NCBI RefSeq assembly: GCF_000012645.1
Contig: NC_007577.1
Coordinates: 1,178,001-1,242,000 of the forward strand
Source of the DNA: Prochlorococcus marinus str. MIT 9312
GTDB taxonomy: Bacteria; Cyanobacteriota; Cyanobacteriia; PCC-6307; Cyanobiaceae
Direction: 5' to 3'
Length of the DNA: 64,000 nt
The first letter of the stretch is position 1. Each line of letters begins with the position of its first letter. Under the pieces are notes generated by a model, which searched no databases, was not told the DNA's origin, and worked only from the letters and a program-made list of their open reading frames with translations. Shown one piece after another: positions 17,324 through 27,095 of this stretch. Position numbers and translations under genes: made by a program.

Positions 17324-17447
17324 TTAGAATTTAATTCATTAAAAATTTTGCATAAGTTAGGAATCATTAATTTAGTTAATTTTTCATCAAAAATCCCAAA
17401 TAATGAATCGAGATTAACTATCTTTATTAATGTATAAAAAAAAAAGA

Positions 17448-18725
17448 GTGTTAGACCAAAAATTAATAAGAGAAAATCCAACGTCTGTTGAAGAGAATTT
17501 ATCCTTAAGAGGAAAAGTTTACAAAATATCCCACATTCACGAATTAACAGTTAAAAAAAAAGAAATTGATATAGAAATATCGAGCCTTCAATCCGAGAGT
17601 AAAAAATTAAGCAAATTAATCGGTCAAGTAATTGCAAAATCACAAAACACTAATTCACAAGAACTAAATGATTTAAAAAAAAGAGGAAACGAATACAGAA
17701 TCAAAATTTCTGAACTTGAAGAGAAACAAAGAATATTAGATAAACAAGTAGATGATGAGATTTATAATTTGCCAAATTTCTCTAGCAAAGAAGCACCTAT
17801 TGGGAAAGATGAAAGTGATAATGTACAAATAAAAACTTGGGGAGACACTCTTATAAGGGAGAATATTAAATCACACTGGGAAATAGGAGAAAGTCTTAAT
17901 ATTTTTGACTCCGTAAAATCAACAAAAATATCAAAAAGTCGTTTTATCACTCTTATTGGTAATGGCGCCAAATTAGAGAGGGCATTGATTAATTTCATGC
18001 TCGATATTCATACTAAAAATGGTTATTTAGAGTTAATGCCTCCAGCTTTAGTAAATTCAGAAAGTCTTAGGGGATCTGGACAATTACCTAAATTTTCAAA
18101 TGAAAGTTTTAAATGTTCTAATGATGATTTATGGCTTTCTCCAACAGCCGAAGTTCCACTCACTGCTTTTCATAGAAATGAAATTATTGATCCTAAGCAG
18201 TTACCTATTAAGTATGTTGCATATAGTCCATGTTTCAGAAGAGAAGCTGGTAGTTATGGTAGGGATACTAAGGGCTTAATACGACTTCATCAATTTAATA
18301 AGGTTGAGCTTTATTGGTTTTGTGATCCAAGTAAATCTTTAGAAGCTCATAAAAAGATTACTTCTGATGCAGAAAGCATTTTAAAAAAGCTCAATTTACC
18401 ATACAGATTAGTAGATATTTGTACTGGAGACTTAGGCTTTTCTTCTAGTAGAACTTTTGATCTTGAAGTCTGGCTGCCCAGTAGTAAATGTTATAGAGAA
18501 ATTTCAAGTTGCAGTAATTGTCTAGACTTTCAAGCACGTAGATCATCAATAAGATCAAAAATTAATAAAAAAAATACATATTTGCACACTTTAAATGGTA
18601 GTGGGCTTGCTATTGGAAGAACAATGGCCGCGATTCTTGAGAATGGCCAACAAAAAGATGGTAGCGTTAAAATTCCAGATGCTCTTGTTCCATATTTTGG
18701 ATCAAATTATTTAAAAACTGCTTAA
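17448..18725 (+). CDS. serS: Seryl-tRNA synthetase
   Basis: A class II synthetase that charges tRNA-Ser. The N-terminal long coiled coil ([20 protein letters not shown] onward, about residues 30-100) recognises the tRNA-Ser variable arm. Motif 2 ([24 protein letters not shown] region) and motif 3 ([14 protein letters not shown]) form the active site. I place the start at GTG 17448, which gives [18 protein letters not shown], the usual family N-terminus, and 425 residues. An ATG six codons upstream (17430) would add MYKKKR, which has no family counterpart. rseP begins nine bases after its stop. Confidence 0.96.
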   Translation: MLDQKLIRENPTSVEENLSLRGKVYKISHIHELTVKKKEIDIEISSLQSESKKLSKLIGQVIAKSQNTNSQELNDLKKRGNEYRIKISELEEKQRILDKQVDDEIYNLPNFSSKEAPIGKDESDNVQIKTWGDTLIRENIKSHWEIGESLNIFDSVKSTKISKSRFITLIGNGAKLERALINFMLDIHTKNGYLELMPPALVNSESLRGSGQLPKFSNESFKCSNDDLWLSPTAEVPLTAFHRNEIIDPKQLPIKYVAYSPCFRREAGSYGRDTKGLIRLHQFNKVELYWFCDPSKSLEAHKKITSDAESILKKLNLPYRLVDICTGDLGFSSSRTFDLEVWLPSSKCYREISSCSNCLDFQARRSSIRSKINKKNTYLHTLNGSGLAIGRTMAAILENGQQKDGSVKIPDALVPYFGSNYLKTA

Positions 18726-18734
18726 TATAAAAAA

Positions 18735-19814
18735 ATGAATGTTTTAACCTCAATAACAGTTCTTGGATTTCTCATTTTTTTTCATGAGATGGGCCATTTT
18801 CTTGCAGCAATTTTACAAGGAATTTATGTTGATGGATTTTCAATTGGCTTTGGGCCCTCAATAATTCAAAAAAAATATAAAGATATCACCTATTCATTTA
18901 GAGCCTTTCCTTTAGGGGGCTTTGTTTCCTTCCCTGATGAAGAATTAAATAATATTGACCCTAAAGATCCAAATCTTTTAAAAAATAGGCCAATAATTCA
19001 AAGAGTTATTGTAATTTCCTCTGGAGTATTCGCGAACTTAATTCTTGCTTACTCAATTTTAATCATAAATGTAACTACTGCAGGAATTCCTTATGATCCT
19101 GAACCAGGCATTCTAGTATTAGCTACACAGCCTGAGAAGGCTGCTTCTATAGCTGGCTTAGAGCCTGGAGATAAAATTTTAAAAATAGAAAAAACTTTCT
19201 TAGGAATTGGTGATCAAGCTGTTTCCAATTTAGTAAAAGAGATACAGAATTCATCGGAGAACCCTATTGCGATAACAATTGAGAGAAATGGAGCTTTTAA
19301 AGATTTAACTTTGATACCAAAAAATGTTGAAGGGAAAGGCACAATAGGTGCTCAATTGCAGCCTAATGTAAGAAAAGAAACTAAAAAAACAAAAAACGTT
19401 TTTGTACTTTTTAAATATGTTAATAATGAGTTTTCATCACTTTTGGTAAAAACAATTCAAGGTTATAAAGGGTTAATAACAAATTTCTCTTCAACAGCTC
19501 AACAACTAAGTGGACCGGTCAAAATCGTCGAAATTGGCGCCCAATTATCGCAACAAGGTGGGACAGGGATTTTATTATTTGCGGCTTTAATTTCTATTAA
19601 TTTAGCAGTACTCAATTCTTTGCCTTTACCACTATTAGATGGAGGACAACTTGTTTTCACATTAATTGAAGGGTTTAGGGGTAAACCAGTCCCAGTAAAG
19701 GTTCAAATGGTTGTTACTCAGTCCAGTTTTTTTCTTCTAGTTGGTTTAAGTGTTTTGCTTATTATTAGAGATACTAGTCAGCTTTTAATCGTACAAAGAT
19801 TTTTCAACCAATGA
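18735..19814 (+). CDS. rseP: Site-2 intramembrane metalloprotease RseP/RasP family
   Basis: A 359-residue zinc protease that cleaves membrane-spanning regulators within the bilayer. The first helix holds the zinc motif HEMGH (residues 17-21), and a C-terminal helix holds the third ligand in PLPLLDGGQL. A single PDZ domain lies between (about residues 115-195, AASIAGLEPGDKILKIE). Four hydrophobic helices are seen. It follows serS closely, as in other cyanobacteria, where the anti-sigma target is not established. Confidence in the family is very high; the physiological substrate is unknown. Confidence 0.94.
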   Translation: MNVLTSITVLGFLIFFHEMGHFLAAILQGIYVDGFSIGFGPSIIQKKYKDITYSFRAFPLGGFVSFPDEELNNIDPKDPNLLKNRPIIQRVIVISSGVFANLILAYSILIINVTTAGIPYDPEPGILVLATQPEKAASIAGLEPGDKILKIEKTFLGIGDQAVSNLVKEIQNSSENPIAITIERNGAFKDLTLIPKNVEGKGTIGAQLQPNVRKETKKTKNVFVLFKYVNNEFSSLLVKTIQGYKGLITNFSSTAQQLSGPVKIVEIGAQLSQQGGTGILLFAALISINLAVLNSLPLPLLDGGQLVFTLIEGFRGKPVPVKVQMVVTQSSFFLLVGLSVLLIIRDTSQLLIVQRFFNQ

Positions 19815-19874
19815 ATAATTTTAAAAATTGTTAGATAAGCTGTTAATATATTAAATAGTTTAAAATTCTGATAG

Positions 19875-20177
19875 ATGGCGAAAAAGTCCATGATTGCGAG
19901 AGATGTCAAACGCAAAAAACTTGTGAAGAAATATGCTGCAAAAAGGAAATCATTATTAGATGAATTCAATGCAGCAAAAGATCCAATGGAAAGATTAGAA
20001 ATACATAGAAAGATTCAAGCTCTGCCAAGAAACTCTGCTCCAAATAGAGTTAGAAATAGATGTTGGGCAACAGGTAAACCTAGAGGAGTTTATAGAGATT
20101 TTGGTCTTTGCAGAAATCAGTTAAGGCAAAGAGCTCATAACGGCGAACTGCCTGGGGTAGTTAAATCAAGCTGGTAG
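19875..20177 (+). CDS. rpsN: 30S ribosomal protein S14
   Basis: A 100-residue basic protein of the long, zinc-free S14 type. The N-terminus [17 protein letters not shown] and the C-terminal [27 protein letters not shown] are diagnostic. It has two cysteines, not the four of the zinc form. It packs against 16S rRNA in the head of the 30S subunit. It stands alone, not in the S10 operon, as is usual in cyanobacteria. A 174-base leader to pnp follows. Confidence 0.97.
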
Positions 20178-20248
20178 TATAAATTATTTACTTAAATATT
20201 GTTTTTTCTTCAGAAAAAATTTTAATTAAATAAATTAATAAATCAATT

Positions 20249-20308
20249 TAGGGACAATTTTTTAAAATTTTTATAGCTTATCTAAATAATTTACTCAATA
20301 TGTCCCTA
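20249..20308 (+). promoter_or_regulatory. Inverted repeat in the pnp leader
   Basis: TAGGGACA at 20249-20256 is an exact reverse complement of TGTCCCTA at 20301-20308, 44 bases apart, in the 174-base gap before pnp. As RNA it could form an eight-pair stem enclosing an AU-rich loop that ends 43 bases before the start codon. In E. coli, PNPase controls its own mRNA through a leader stem cut by RNase III; a similar role here is inference. It could also be the terminator region of rpsN or a protein-binding palindrome. Confidence 0.4.
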
Positions 20309-20351
20309 TAAAATGTAAGAATAAATTATGTATAGATTTATAATTTAAAAA

Positions 20352-22517
20352 GTGGAAGGACAAAATAAGTCGATCACGTTTGACGGACGAGAGATACGAC
20401 TAACTACAGGACTATATGCTCCTCAAGCAAATGGATCAGTAATGATTGAGTGTGGGGACACCTCGTTATTAGTTACAGCAACAAAAACGACTAAGAAAGA
20501 GGTTGCAGACTTTCTACCTCTTATATGCGACTATGAGGAAAAACTTTATGCTGCAGGGAGGATTCCAGGTGGTTTTATGAGGAGAGAGGGTCGCCCTCCA
20601 GAAAGAGCGACTTTAATTTCAAGGTTGATTGATAGGCCAATGAGGCCGCTTTTCCCTTCATGGATGCGAGACGAGATACAAATAGTTGCTTCATGCCTTT
20701 CTTTAGATGAAAGGGTTCCAGCAGATGTTTTAGCTGTTACTGGAGCTTCAATAGCAACTTTACTTGGAGAGATACCATTTCATGGGCCAATGGCAGCTGT
20801 TAGAGTTGGGCTCATAGGAGATGATTTCATCTTAAATCCAAGCTATAGAGAGATAGAGAAAGGAGATTTAGACATTGTTGTTGCAGGATCACCTGACGGC
20901 ATTGTTATGATTGAAGCAGGTGCTAACCAATTATCAGAGCAAGATACTATTGAAGCTATAGATTTTGGTTATGAGTCAGTAACTGAACTAATTAAATCTC
21001 AAGTAGATTTACTAAAAGATTTAGGTATAAAACAGGTTAAGTCATCGGCTCCCGAAGAAGATAATACATTGCCCTCTTATTTAGAGAAGAATTGTACAAA
21101 GGGAATTGAGTTGGTTTTAAAGAAATTTGACCAGTCTAAAGATGAGAGAGATCTTGAACTCGAAAAAATAAAAGTTGATACTCAAGCTAAAATTGAATCT
21201 TTGAAAGATGATAACGAATTAAAAGTTCTTCTTTCAGAGAATGATAAGTTGTTAAGTTCCGACTTCAAAAAACTTACAAAGAAATTAATGAGGTCCCAAA
21301 TCATTAATGATGGCAAACGAGTTGATGGCCGTGAATTAGATGAAGTGAGAAAAATTTCAGCATCTGCTGGGATACTTCCAAAAAGGGTTCATGGTTCAGC
21401 CTTATTTCAAAGAGGGTTGACTCAAGTCTTATCAACGACAACTTTGGGAACGCCAAGTGACGCACAGGAAATGGACGACCTTAATCCAAGCACTGAAAAA
21501 ACTTATCTGCATCACTATAATTTCCCACCTTTTTCAGTTGGGGAAACCAGACCCATGAGAACCCCTGGCAGAAGAGAGATTGGCCATGGAGCTTTAGCAG
21601 AGAGAGCGATAATTCCTGTTCTTCCGGGGAAAGAAACATTCCCATATGTATTAAGGGTTGTTAGCGAAGTTTTAAGTTCGAACGGATCAACTTCCATGGG
21701 TTCTGTATGTGGAAGTACACTTTCGTTATTAGATGCAGGAGTTCCTTTAAAAGCCCTTGTCAGTGGTACTGCTATGGGTTTAATCAAAGAAGGGAAGGAG
21801 ATCAGAATTCTCACGGATATTCAAGGGATCGAGGACTTTCTTGGGGACATGGACTTTAAAGTTGCTGGTACAGAAAAGGGGATAACAGCATTACAAATGG
21901 ATATGAAAATTACAGGTTTGTCCGTTTCCGTTATTTCTGATGCAATCAAAAAAGCTCGTCCTGCAAGATTACACATCTTAGAAAAAATGCAAGAGGCAAT
22001 AGATAAACCTCAAGAATCCTTATCTCCCCACGCACCAAGACTTTTAAGCTTTAGGATTGATCCAGAGCTCATTGGGACAGTCATTGGACCTGGTGGAAGA
22101 ACCATTAAAGGAATTACCGAAAGAACAAATACAAAAATCGATATTGAAGATGGGGGAATTGTAACCATCGCATCACATGATGGCGCTGCGGCTGAAGAAG
22201 CGCAGAAGATAATAGAAGGATTAACTAGAAAAGTCCACGAAGGTGAAATTTTCACTGGAGTTGTCACTCGAATAATTCCGATTGGAGCATTTGTTGAAAT
22301 TCTCCCTGGTAAGGAGGGAATGGTTCATATATCCCAATTATCTGAAGCGAGAGTTGAAAGGGTGGAAGATGTTGTAAGACAAGGTGATGAAGTAACTGTA
22401 AGGGTTCGTGAAATTGATAGCAGAGGTAGGATCAATCTTACTTTGAGGGGAGTTTCACAAAATAGTGGGATGTCTTATCCTGAGCCAACACCTACGCCAG
22501 TAGCACCTTTAAACTAA
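20352..22517 (+). CDS. pnp: Polynucleotide phosphorylase
   Basis: A 721-residue 3'-5' exoribonuclease that degrades RNA with phosphate and can add heteropolymeric tails in cyanobacteria. Two RNase PH domains can be seen (residues about 1-150 and 325-540, with the active-site [14 protein letters not shown] in the second). A KH domain ([22 protein letters not shown], about 563-585) and an S1 domain ([20 protein letters not shown], about 630-650) follow. The start is GTG at 20352 with sequence [15 protein letters not shown]. The stop lies four bases from the convergent cysQ stop, so no room remains for a terminator between them. Confidence 0.97.
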   Translation: MEGQNKSITFDGREIRLTTGLYAPQANGSVMIECGDTSLLVTATKTTKKEVADFLPLICDYEEKLYAAGRIPGGFMRREGRPPERATLISRLIDRPMRPLFPSWMRDEIQIVASCLSLDERVPADVLAVTGASIATLLGEIPFHGPMAAVRVGLIGDDFILNPSYREIEKGDLDIVVAGSPDGIVMIEAGANQLSEQDTIEAIDFGYESVTELIKSQVDLLKDLGIKQVKSSAPEEDNTLPSYLEKNCTKGIELVLKKFDQSKDERDLELEKIKVDTQAKIESLKDDNELKVLLSENDKLLSSDFKKLTKKLMRSQIINDGKRVDGRELDEVRKISASAGILPKRVHGSALFQRGLTQVLSTTTLGTPSDAQEMDDLNPSTEKTYLHHYNFPPFSVGETRPMRTPGRREIGHGALAERAIIPVLPGKETFPYVLRVVSEVLSSNGSTSMGSVCGSTLSLLDAGVPLKALVSGTAMGLIKEGKEIRILTDIQGIEDFLGDMDFKVAGTEKGITALQMDMKITGLSVSVISDAIKKARPARLHILEKMQEAIDKPQESLSPHAPRLLSFRIDPELIGTVIGPGGRTIKGITERTNTKIDIEDGGIVTIASHDGAAAEEAQKIIEGLTRKVHEGEIFTGVVTRIIPIGAFVEILPGKEGMVHISQLSEARVERVEDVVRQGDEVTVRVREIDSRGRINLTLRGVSQNSGMSYPEPTPTPVAPLN

Positions 22518-22521
22518 TTTC

Positions 22522-23418
22522 CTAAGGATAAATTTTATATTCCTCAATAATTTCTTTTACTTGCGAGCAGATTCTTTTATGATTCTTCTTGTTATTAGAG
22601 GCAATTATAATACCTGAATGCTTAAGATCAGTACTACCATAAACCAAATCCTCATTATCAATATTTGTTATTGATCCCCCAGCCGCTTTTAAAATAGCTT
22701 CTGGTGCAGCAAAATCCCAATCTTTTGGCGCACTTTTGCCTGGCAAACTCAATGCAATATAAATATCACTATCTCCTCTAATAATTGAAGCAACTTTGCA
22801 ACCAATACTACCCATTACAATAGTTTTCTTAAAATTAATCTTTTCAATTAAATCCTTTAATTTTTCATTCCTGTGGTTCTTACTGGTAACTATGGTCATA
22901 TCTTTGAGAATATCTGTTTCAGACAAATTTTGTTTTCGAATACTTCCATCTCTTTTCTCACACCAAAGTTTTTCTGCATAAGAAATCCATAATTCATCTT
23001 TTTCGGGGATAAGCACAACCCCAATAAATGGCCTTCTTTTATAGTTCAAGGCTAAATGCATAGCATAATTTTGTGTTCCTTGAATAAAATCTTTAGTTCC
23101 GTCTAGAGGATCAAGAACCCAAAGCCAGTCAACATTATTAAAATAATTGGATTCTATTTTGAAATTTTCTTCGCTCAAGATCTCCCAATTAGTATCTTGA
23201 TATTTTTGATTTATTCTGTTAATAATTAATTCGTTTACTTCTAAATCAGCTAATGTTACAGGGTCATTATTATTTTTATTCTTAAGAATTTCATTTTTTT
23301 GCTCTAATTTTTTAATAATATTGGCATAGTACAACAAGATATCTGCAGCTTCCCAACTCAAACTCTTCAGATTATCTATTAGATTATTAATTTCTACTCC
23401 GAAAGGTAATTTAATCAC
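22522..23418 (-). CDS. cysQ: 3'(2'),5'-bisphosphate nucleotidase CysQ-like (inositol monophosphatase family)
   Basis: A 298-residue metal-dependent phosphatase. Motif EEN..VDWLWVLDPLDGTKDFIQG (about residues 98-122) holds the metal-binding DPLDGT core, and WDFAAPEAILKAAGGSITN is the second motif. CysQ hydrolyses PAP left over from sulfate reduction; the family also includes inositol monophosphatases, so the substrate is inferred. A hydrophobic segment is absent. The GTG start at 23418 sits three bases from the divergent rsmI ATG, leaving almost no promoter room, so an internal start is possible. It converges on pnp. Confidence 0.85.
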   Translation of the reverse strand: MIKLPFGVEINNLIDNLKSLSWEAADILLYYANIIKKLEQKNEILKNKNNNDPVTLADLEVNELIINRINQKYQDTNWEILSEENFKIESNYFNNVDWLWVLDPLDGTKDFIQGTQNYAMHLALNYKRRPFIGVVLIPEKDELWISYAEKLWCEKRDGSIRKQNLSETDILKDMTIVTSKNHRNEKLKDLIEKINFKKTIVMGSIGCKVASIIRGDSDIYIALSLPGKSAPKDWDFAAPEAILKAAGGSITNIDNEDLVYGSTDLKHSGIIIASNNKKNHKRICSQVKEIIEEYKIYP

Positions 23419-23421
23419 TTA

Positions 23422-24285
23422 ATGCAAAATATTTCCCTATTATCTCATAGAAAAGAAGAACCTGAGGAAGGAATTTTATATTTAGTTGGTACGCCAATTG
23501 GGAATTTAAATGATATCTCCCCTAGAGCAATTAATATTCTTGCTAATGTCTCTTTAATTGCTTGCGAAGACACGAGACAAACCAGAAAAATAATGAATAA
23601 ATTTAGTATTTCTAATAATTTAGTAAGCTTTAATAAGGAAAATTCTTTAAAAAGAATTCCTAAGTTAATTAACGATCTAAAAGCAGGCAAGTCAATTGCG
23701 CTTGTAAGTGATGCGGGAATGCCAGGAATTTGTGATCCCGGAGAAAAGATAGTTAGTCAAGCCAAATCTCAAGGATATGATGTTATTTGTATCCCAGGTG
23801 CTTGTGCCGCAATAACAGCTCTCGTATCAAGTGGAATGCCATCTTCTAAATTTATATTCGAAGGTTTTCTTCCTAAAAAAAAAGTTGATAGAGACAAAAT
23901 TCTTTTTGAAATTAGTAAGAATGAGAAAACAACAATAGTTTATGAATCACCCCATCGTCTTAAGAAATTGTTGAGAGAATTATTAGATTTCTGTGGGGGT
24001 GAAAGAGAAATTGTTGTAGCAAGAGAATTAACTAAAAAATTTGAAGAACATGTGGGCAATAATATTGATAGTACAATAGAATTTTTTAAAGATAAAGAAG
24101 TGATTGGGGAAATAACAATAGTAATAAAAGGTATTCAAAAAGAGAAAAATGAAGAAATTAATAAGTCAGATTTAAAAAAGGATCTTAATGAATTAACTAA
24201 TGCAGGTTTAAGTTTAACCGCGGCTTCAAAGTATTTAGCAAAAAAATATGGCATCAAAAAAAGCATAATTTATAATTTAAATTAG
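23422..24285 (+). CDS. rsmI: 16S rRNA 2'-O-ribose C1402 methyltransferase
   Basis: A 287-residue SAM-dependent methyltransferase of the tetrapyrrole-methylase fold, which modifies C1402 in the 16S decoding centre. Signatures are GILYLVGTPIGNLNDISPRA (residues 19-38 region), ACEDTRQT, ALVSDAGMPGICDPG and the IPGACAAITALVSSG loop. The short helical C-terminus fits the family. It is divergent from cysQ with a three-base gap between start codons. A small DUF1049-type gene follows after 20 bases and may be cotranscribed. Confidence 0.96.
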   Translation: MQNISLLSHRKEEPEEGILYLVGTPIGNLNDISPRAINILANVSLIACEDTRQTRKIMNKFSISNNLVSFNKENSLKRIPKLINDLKAGKSIALVSDAGMPGICDPGEKIVSQAKSQGYDVICIPGACAAITALVSSGMPSSKFIFEGFLPKKKVDRDKILFEISKNEKTTIVYESPHRLKKLLRELLDFCGGEREIVVARELTKKFEEHVGNNIDSTIEFFKDKEVIGEITIVIKGIQKEKNEEINKSDLKKDLNELTNAGLSLTAASKYLAKKYGIKKSIIYNLN

Positions 24286-24305
24286 AGTTTAAAAAAGTTA
24301 AATTT

Positions 24306-24527
24306 ATGTCAGTTATATTAAAAAAAATAGTTTTTGCAACTACTTTCAATTCTTGTTTATTCCTATTATTGATGATTGGGATACAAAATAGCTCCAACAA
24401 AAGTAAAGTTAATTTTTTAATAAATGAGACTGTTAAATTACCAATAAGTTTTATTATTGGTTCGAGTTTTATTAGCGGTTCTATAATAGGAAGTCTTTTT
24501 AATATGAATTTAACAAATAAAAGTTAA
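24306..24527 (+). CDS. LapA-domain (DUF1049)-like small membrane protein
   Basis: A 73-residue protein with two hydrophobic helices (VFATTFNSCLFLLLMIGIQN, and LPISFIIGSSFISGSIIGSLF) linked by a short strand, KVNFLINETVK. This helix, QNS..VNFL.., LP-helix pattern is that of the LapA/DUF1049 family, which is linked in E. coli to LPS assembly. The family call is from pattern only. It follows rsmI by 20 bases on the same strand and converges on the HTH gene with only four bases between stops. Confidence 0.6.
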   Translation: MSVILKKIVFATTFNSCLFLLLMIGIQNSSNKSKVNFLINETVKLPISFIIGSSFISGSIIGSLFNMNLTNKS

Positions 24528-24531
24528 TAAC

Positions 24532-25215
24532 TTAAAGAGCTATAAGTTTTTCAGCACTCACAATCCTCGATATTCCTCTTGAAATTAGTATAGGAGAGAC
24601 GATTCTAAATACATCTGCATTAGGCACCTTAATAACTTTTTGTTCCTTACTACATGCTCTTTTTGCTAACTTTAAATCAAAATATATTTCTATCGTTTTT
24701 CTCTGTAAGTCTTCATTTGGGAGGAATTCCCATTCCGGATAATCTTTCAATAATTTTATTTCTAATTCAATATTTTTATCAACAATCATATAAACAGTTT
24801 TAGGAAAATCAATTTCTTGTATAGGGATAGAAGACAACTCTTTTCGAGGTACATTATCTATTTCGAAATTCAAAGGAGAAATTTCTATAAATTCATTTCT
24901 GGAAAAAATATTATTCTCAGATTGATTAGAATCCAAAATTAAATCATCACTAAATTCATTTTTAGAACTCTTCTTTGACAATTCAAAATCATTTTTTTTC
25001 TTTTTATCCTTTTCTAAAAGAGTATTTAATTGATCAGCATTTGTATTTATTTCAACTAATTCTTTATACATTACTTCCCCAAGCTTTTTCTTCAAGTTTC
25101 TAGTTATAGTTAATGATGTACAATTAAAATCTTCAGATAAAGCTTCAATAGTTTTACCATTTTTAAAATATTCAGCTATTTCACTTTTTTGTTTTTCTGT
25201 AAGTCTTTTAGCCAA
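24532..25215 (-). CDS. HTH protein, cyanobacterial, function unknown
   Basis: A 227-residue protein. The N-terminal 45 residues form a helix-turn-helix-like unit (LTEKQKSEIAEYFKNGKTIE, then LSEDFNCTSLTITRNLKKKL). A charged, low-complexity linker rich in Ser/Glu/Asn/Asp (about 60-120) separates it from a conserved-looking C-terminal domain (EWEFLPNEDLQRKTIEIYFD, then KVPNADVFRIVSPILISRGI). The layout suggests a DNA-binding or assembly regulator. I do not recognise a named family. Its promoter must lie in the gene-poor 25216-25665 stretch. Confidence 0.65.
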   Translation of the reverse strand: MAKRLTEKQKSEIAEYFKNGKTIEALSEDFNCTSLTITRNLKKKLGEVMYKELVEINTNADQLNTLLEKDKKKKNDFELSKKSSKNEFSDDLILDSNQSENNIFSRNEFIEISPLNFEIDNVPRKELSSIPIQEIDFPKTVYMIVDKNIELEIKLLKDYPEWEFLPNEDLQRKTIEIYFDLKLAKRACSKEQKVIKVPNADVFRIVSPILISRGISRIVSAEKLIAL

Positions 25216-25550
25216 ATTTTATTTCTTGTTATCTCTACAAATTTTACAATAATTTAGAAGAAAAAATAGATATCATTATAAAAAAATAATTTATAAAGAA
25301 GATAACGAATTCTTTGGTCTCAAATACTTAATAAACGTTCAATGTATTTCCTAAAATTAAATCTAAAATTTACTTTAATAAAAAAAAATAACATCCAATA
25401 GAAGATTAAAGTTTCAGTTTTATAAAATTATGGGATTAGATCATTAGATTTGTAAACGGATCAGGGAGGTGAAATAAATTTTTAAGTAAAAATAATTTCA
25501 TACATAATATTGTAGTGTTTCTTTTTGGTAATTTACTTGTTGTGTGTGCT

Positions 25551-25654
25551 GGGCTGTTTTAAGATAGGTAGGTTATTTGGTTTTTTTATCCAGAGAAAAG
25601 TCAAAAAGGTGATATACATCTCTATGAACTTTTTGTTCTGCGACTAACAAGCCC
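25551..25654 (+). ncRNA. Possible structured RNA upstream of tRNA-Arg (strand uncertain)
   Basis: This lies within the 450-base gene-free stretch 25216-25665, where no ORF over about 20 codons stands out. GGGCTGTT (25551-25558) can pair with AACAAGCCC (25646-25654, one bulged A). Directly inside, AGTC (25599-25602) pairs with GACT (25642-25645), and AAAAAG (25603-25608) pairs with CTTTTT (25629-25634). Nested stems stacked on one another are unusual for AT-rich spacer. I recognise no known family: it does not match SRP RNA, tmRNA, 6S or RNase P motifs. The plus strand is assumed because the tRNA follows. It may instead be an unstructured promoter region of the tRNA. Bases 25216-25550 hold nothing I can identify. 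Confidence 0.3.
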
Positions 25655-25665
25655 AAAAACCTCTA

Positions 25666-25739
<74 letters not shown>

Positions 25740-25773
25740 TAAAGTGTTAAAAGATTTTGACTATAGAAATAAA

Positions 25774-27078
25774 ATGTTAACTAATAATTTTCTTAAATAT
25801 GCAAAAAAAAATTATCTGAATATTGGTAAATATTCTTTTCTTATAGGAGTATTCCTTTTACCCACTGCATTCGTAATATCTGCGTTATTTTTACTATTTT
25901 CTTTAGTTTTATCTTTTTCCAAAAGTAAACTTTGTTTTTTAAAAGATAAATTGAATTTATTAGTAATCATTGCGATAGGAATGATCCTATTTAGTTCACT
26001 TATAAATAATACAATTTTAATTCCTAGGGTGCTTCCAAATTTAGATAATTCATTTGTATTGCTAAATTTATTCAATTGGATTCCTCCTTTATTAGGCTTT
26101 ATTGGATTCCAAAGCTATGTAAAAACTGAAGATGATAGATTAATTTTTTCTAAATATTTATTATCTGGAACAGTTCCATTTATAGTAAGTTGTCTTTTTC
26201 AACTATTCTTTGACTTACATGGACCTTTTCAAATTTTTAATGGTTTAATTATATGGTTTCAAAAGCCTCTCGAAGTTACTGGAGGGGTTTCAGGATTATT
26301 TAGTAATAGAAATTATGCAGGTATTTGGCTTTCAATAAATCTTCCATTTGGAATATACCTCATAAAGAAAAATATAAAATATAAAATTAAAAGTCTTTCC
26401 ATTCTATTCATCACTTTTCTGATTAGCTATTTAATAATCAATACAAATTCTAAAAATGCTCTGCTCAGTATGATTTCAACCATAATAGTTTTCTTTGGAA
26501 TAAAGACTTTTTTTATATTTTCAATTGGTATAATTTTCTTTTTTGTCATTCTTAACTTACTGCCAACACTAAATATATTAGAGTTCATACCTGAAACATT
26601 TTTAAGAATTAAAAGATTCACATTCTTCATTAATACACCAAGATTAGTAATTTTCAGATCAGCTTTGAATTTTATATTTCAAAGACCTTTTTTAGGTTGG
26701 GGATCAGGAACATTCGCTTTAATTTATCTAGCAAAAGACAATATGTGGAATCCACCTTTTGTATTTCATAAATTTCAACATACTCATAATTTATTTTTGG
26801 AGATGGCTTTTAATTTTGGCATCCCAATTTCAATATTATTAACTTCAATAGCTTTTTATATTTTTTATAAATCTCTTAAAGTGTTTTACTCTAATGATAA
26901 AAAAGATGATTATCAAAATCTAAATAAAGCATGGATTTCAGCAGGTATAGTTATTTTCTTAATCCATTTAAGTGATATGACTTTTTATGATGGTAGAGTC
27001 AGTATGTTGATTTGCATCTTATTCTCTGGCTTAAGGTGTATTTCATTAACAAAAAATAATCTGAAAATTTGTAATTAA
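25774..27078 (+). CDS. O-antigen ligase/polymerase (Wzy/WaaL-like) membrane protein
   Basis: A 434-residue polytopic protein of about eleven hydrophobic helices. The segment [16 protein letters not shown]... followed by [21 protein letters not shown] is the periplasmic Wzy_C/WaaL signature (NRPFLGWG-x-GTF and HTHNLFLE), the catalytic loop of O-antigen ligases and polymerases. It would join a lipid-linked glycan to lipid A or polymerise repeat units in the periplasm; the two roles cannot be told apart here. The ATG at 25774 is chosen; an upstream in-frame ATG falls inside the tRNA gene and is rejected. It is the first island gene, 34 bases after the tRNA. Confidence 0.82.
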   Translation: MLTNNFLKYAKKNYLNIGKYSFLIGVFLLPTAFVISALFLLFSLVLSFSKSKLCFLKDKLNLLVIIAIGMILFSSLINNTILIPRVLPNLDNSFVLLNLFNWIPPLLGFIGFQSYVKTEDDRLIFSKYLLSGTVPFIVSCLFQLFFDLHGPFQIFNGLIIWFQKPLEVTGGVSGLFSNRNYAGIWLSINLPFGIYLIKKNIKYKIKSLSILFITFLISYLIINTNSKNALLSMISTIIVFFGIKTFFIFSIGIIFFFVILNLLPTLNILEFIPETFLRIKRFTFFINTPRLVIFRSALNFIFQRPFLGWGSGTFALIYLAKDNMWNPPFVFHKFQHTHNLFLEMAFNFGIPISILLTSIAFYIFYKSLKVFYSNDKKDDYQNLNKAWISAGIVIFLIHLSDMTFYDGRVSMLICILFSGLRCISLTKNNLKICN

Positions 27079-27095
27079 GAAACTGGTGCATTTTT

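Noticed and set aside
17430-17447. ATG start of serS at 17430
   Set aside because: It adds MYKKKR before the family's normal [11 protein letters not shown] start, which begins at GTG 17448.
21515-21814. Minus-strand ORF of 99 codons inside pnp
   Set aside because: It lies antisense to the second RNase PH domain of pnp, which is unambiguous.
25216-25665. SRP RNA, tmRNA, 6S RNA or RNase P RNA in the gene-free stretch
   Set aside because: I looked for known motifs (GGAAGCAGCA, GAGGAAAGUCC, tmRNA tag) and saw none, so only an unnamed structured RNA is proposed.
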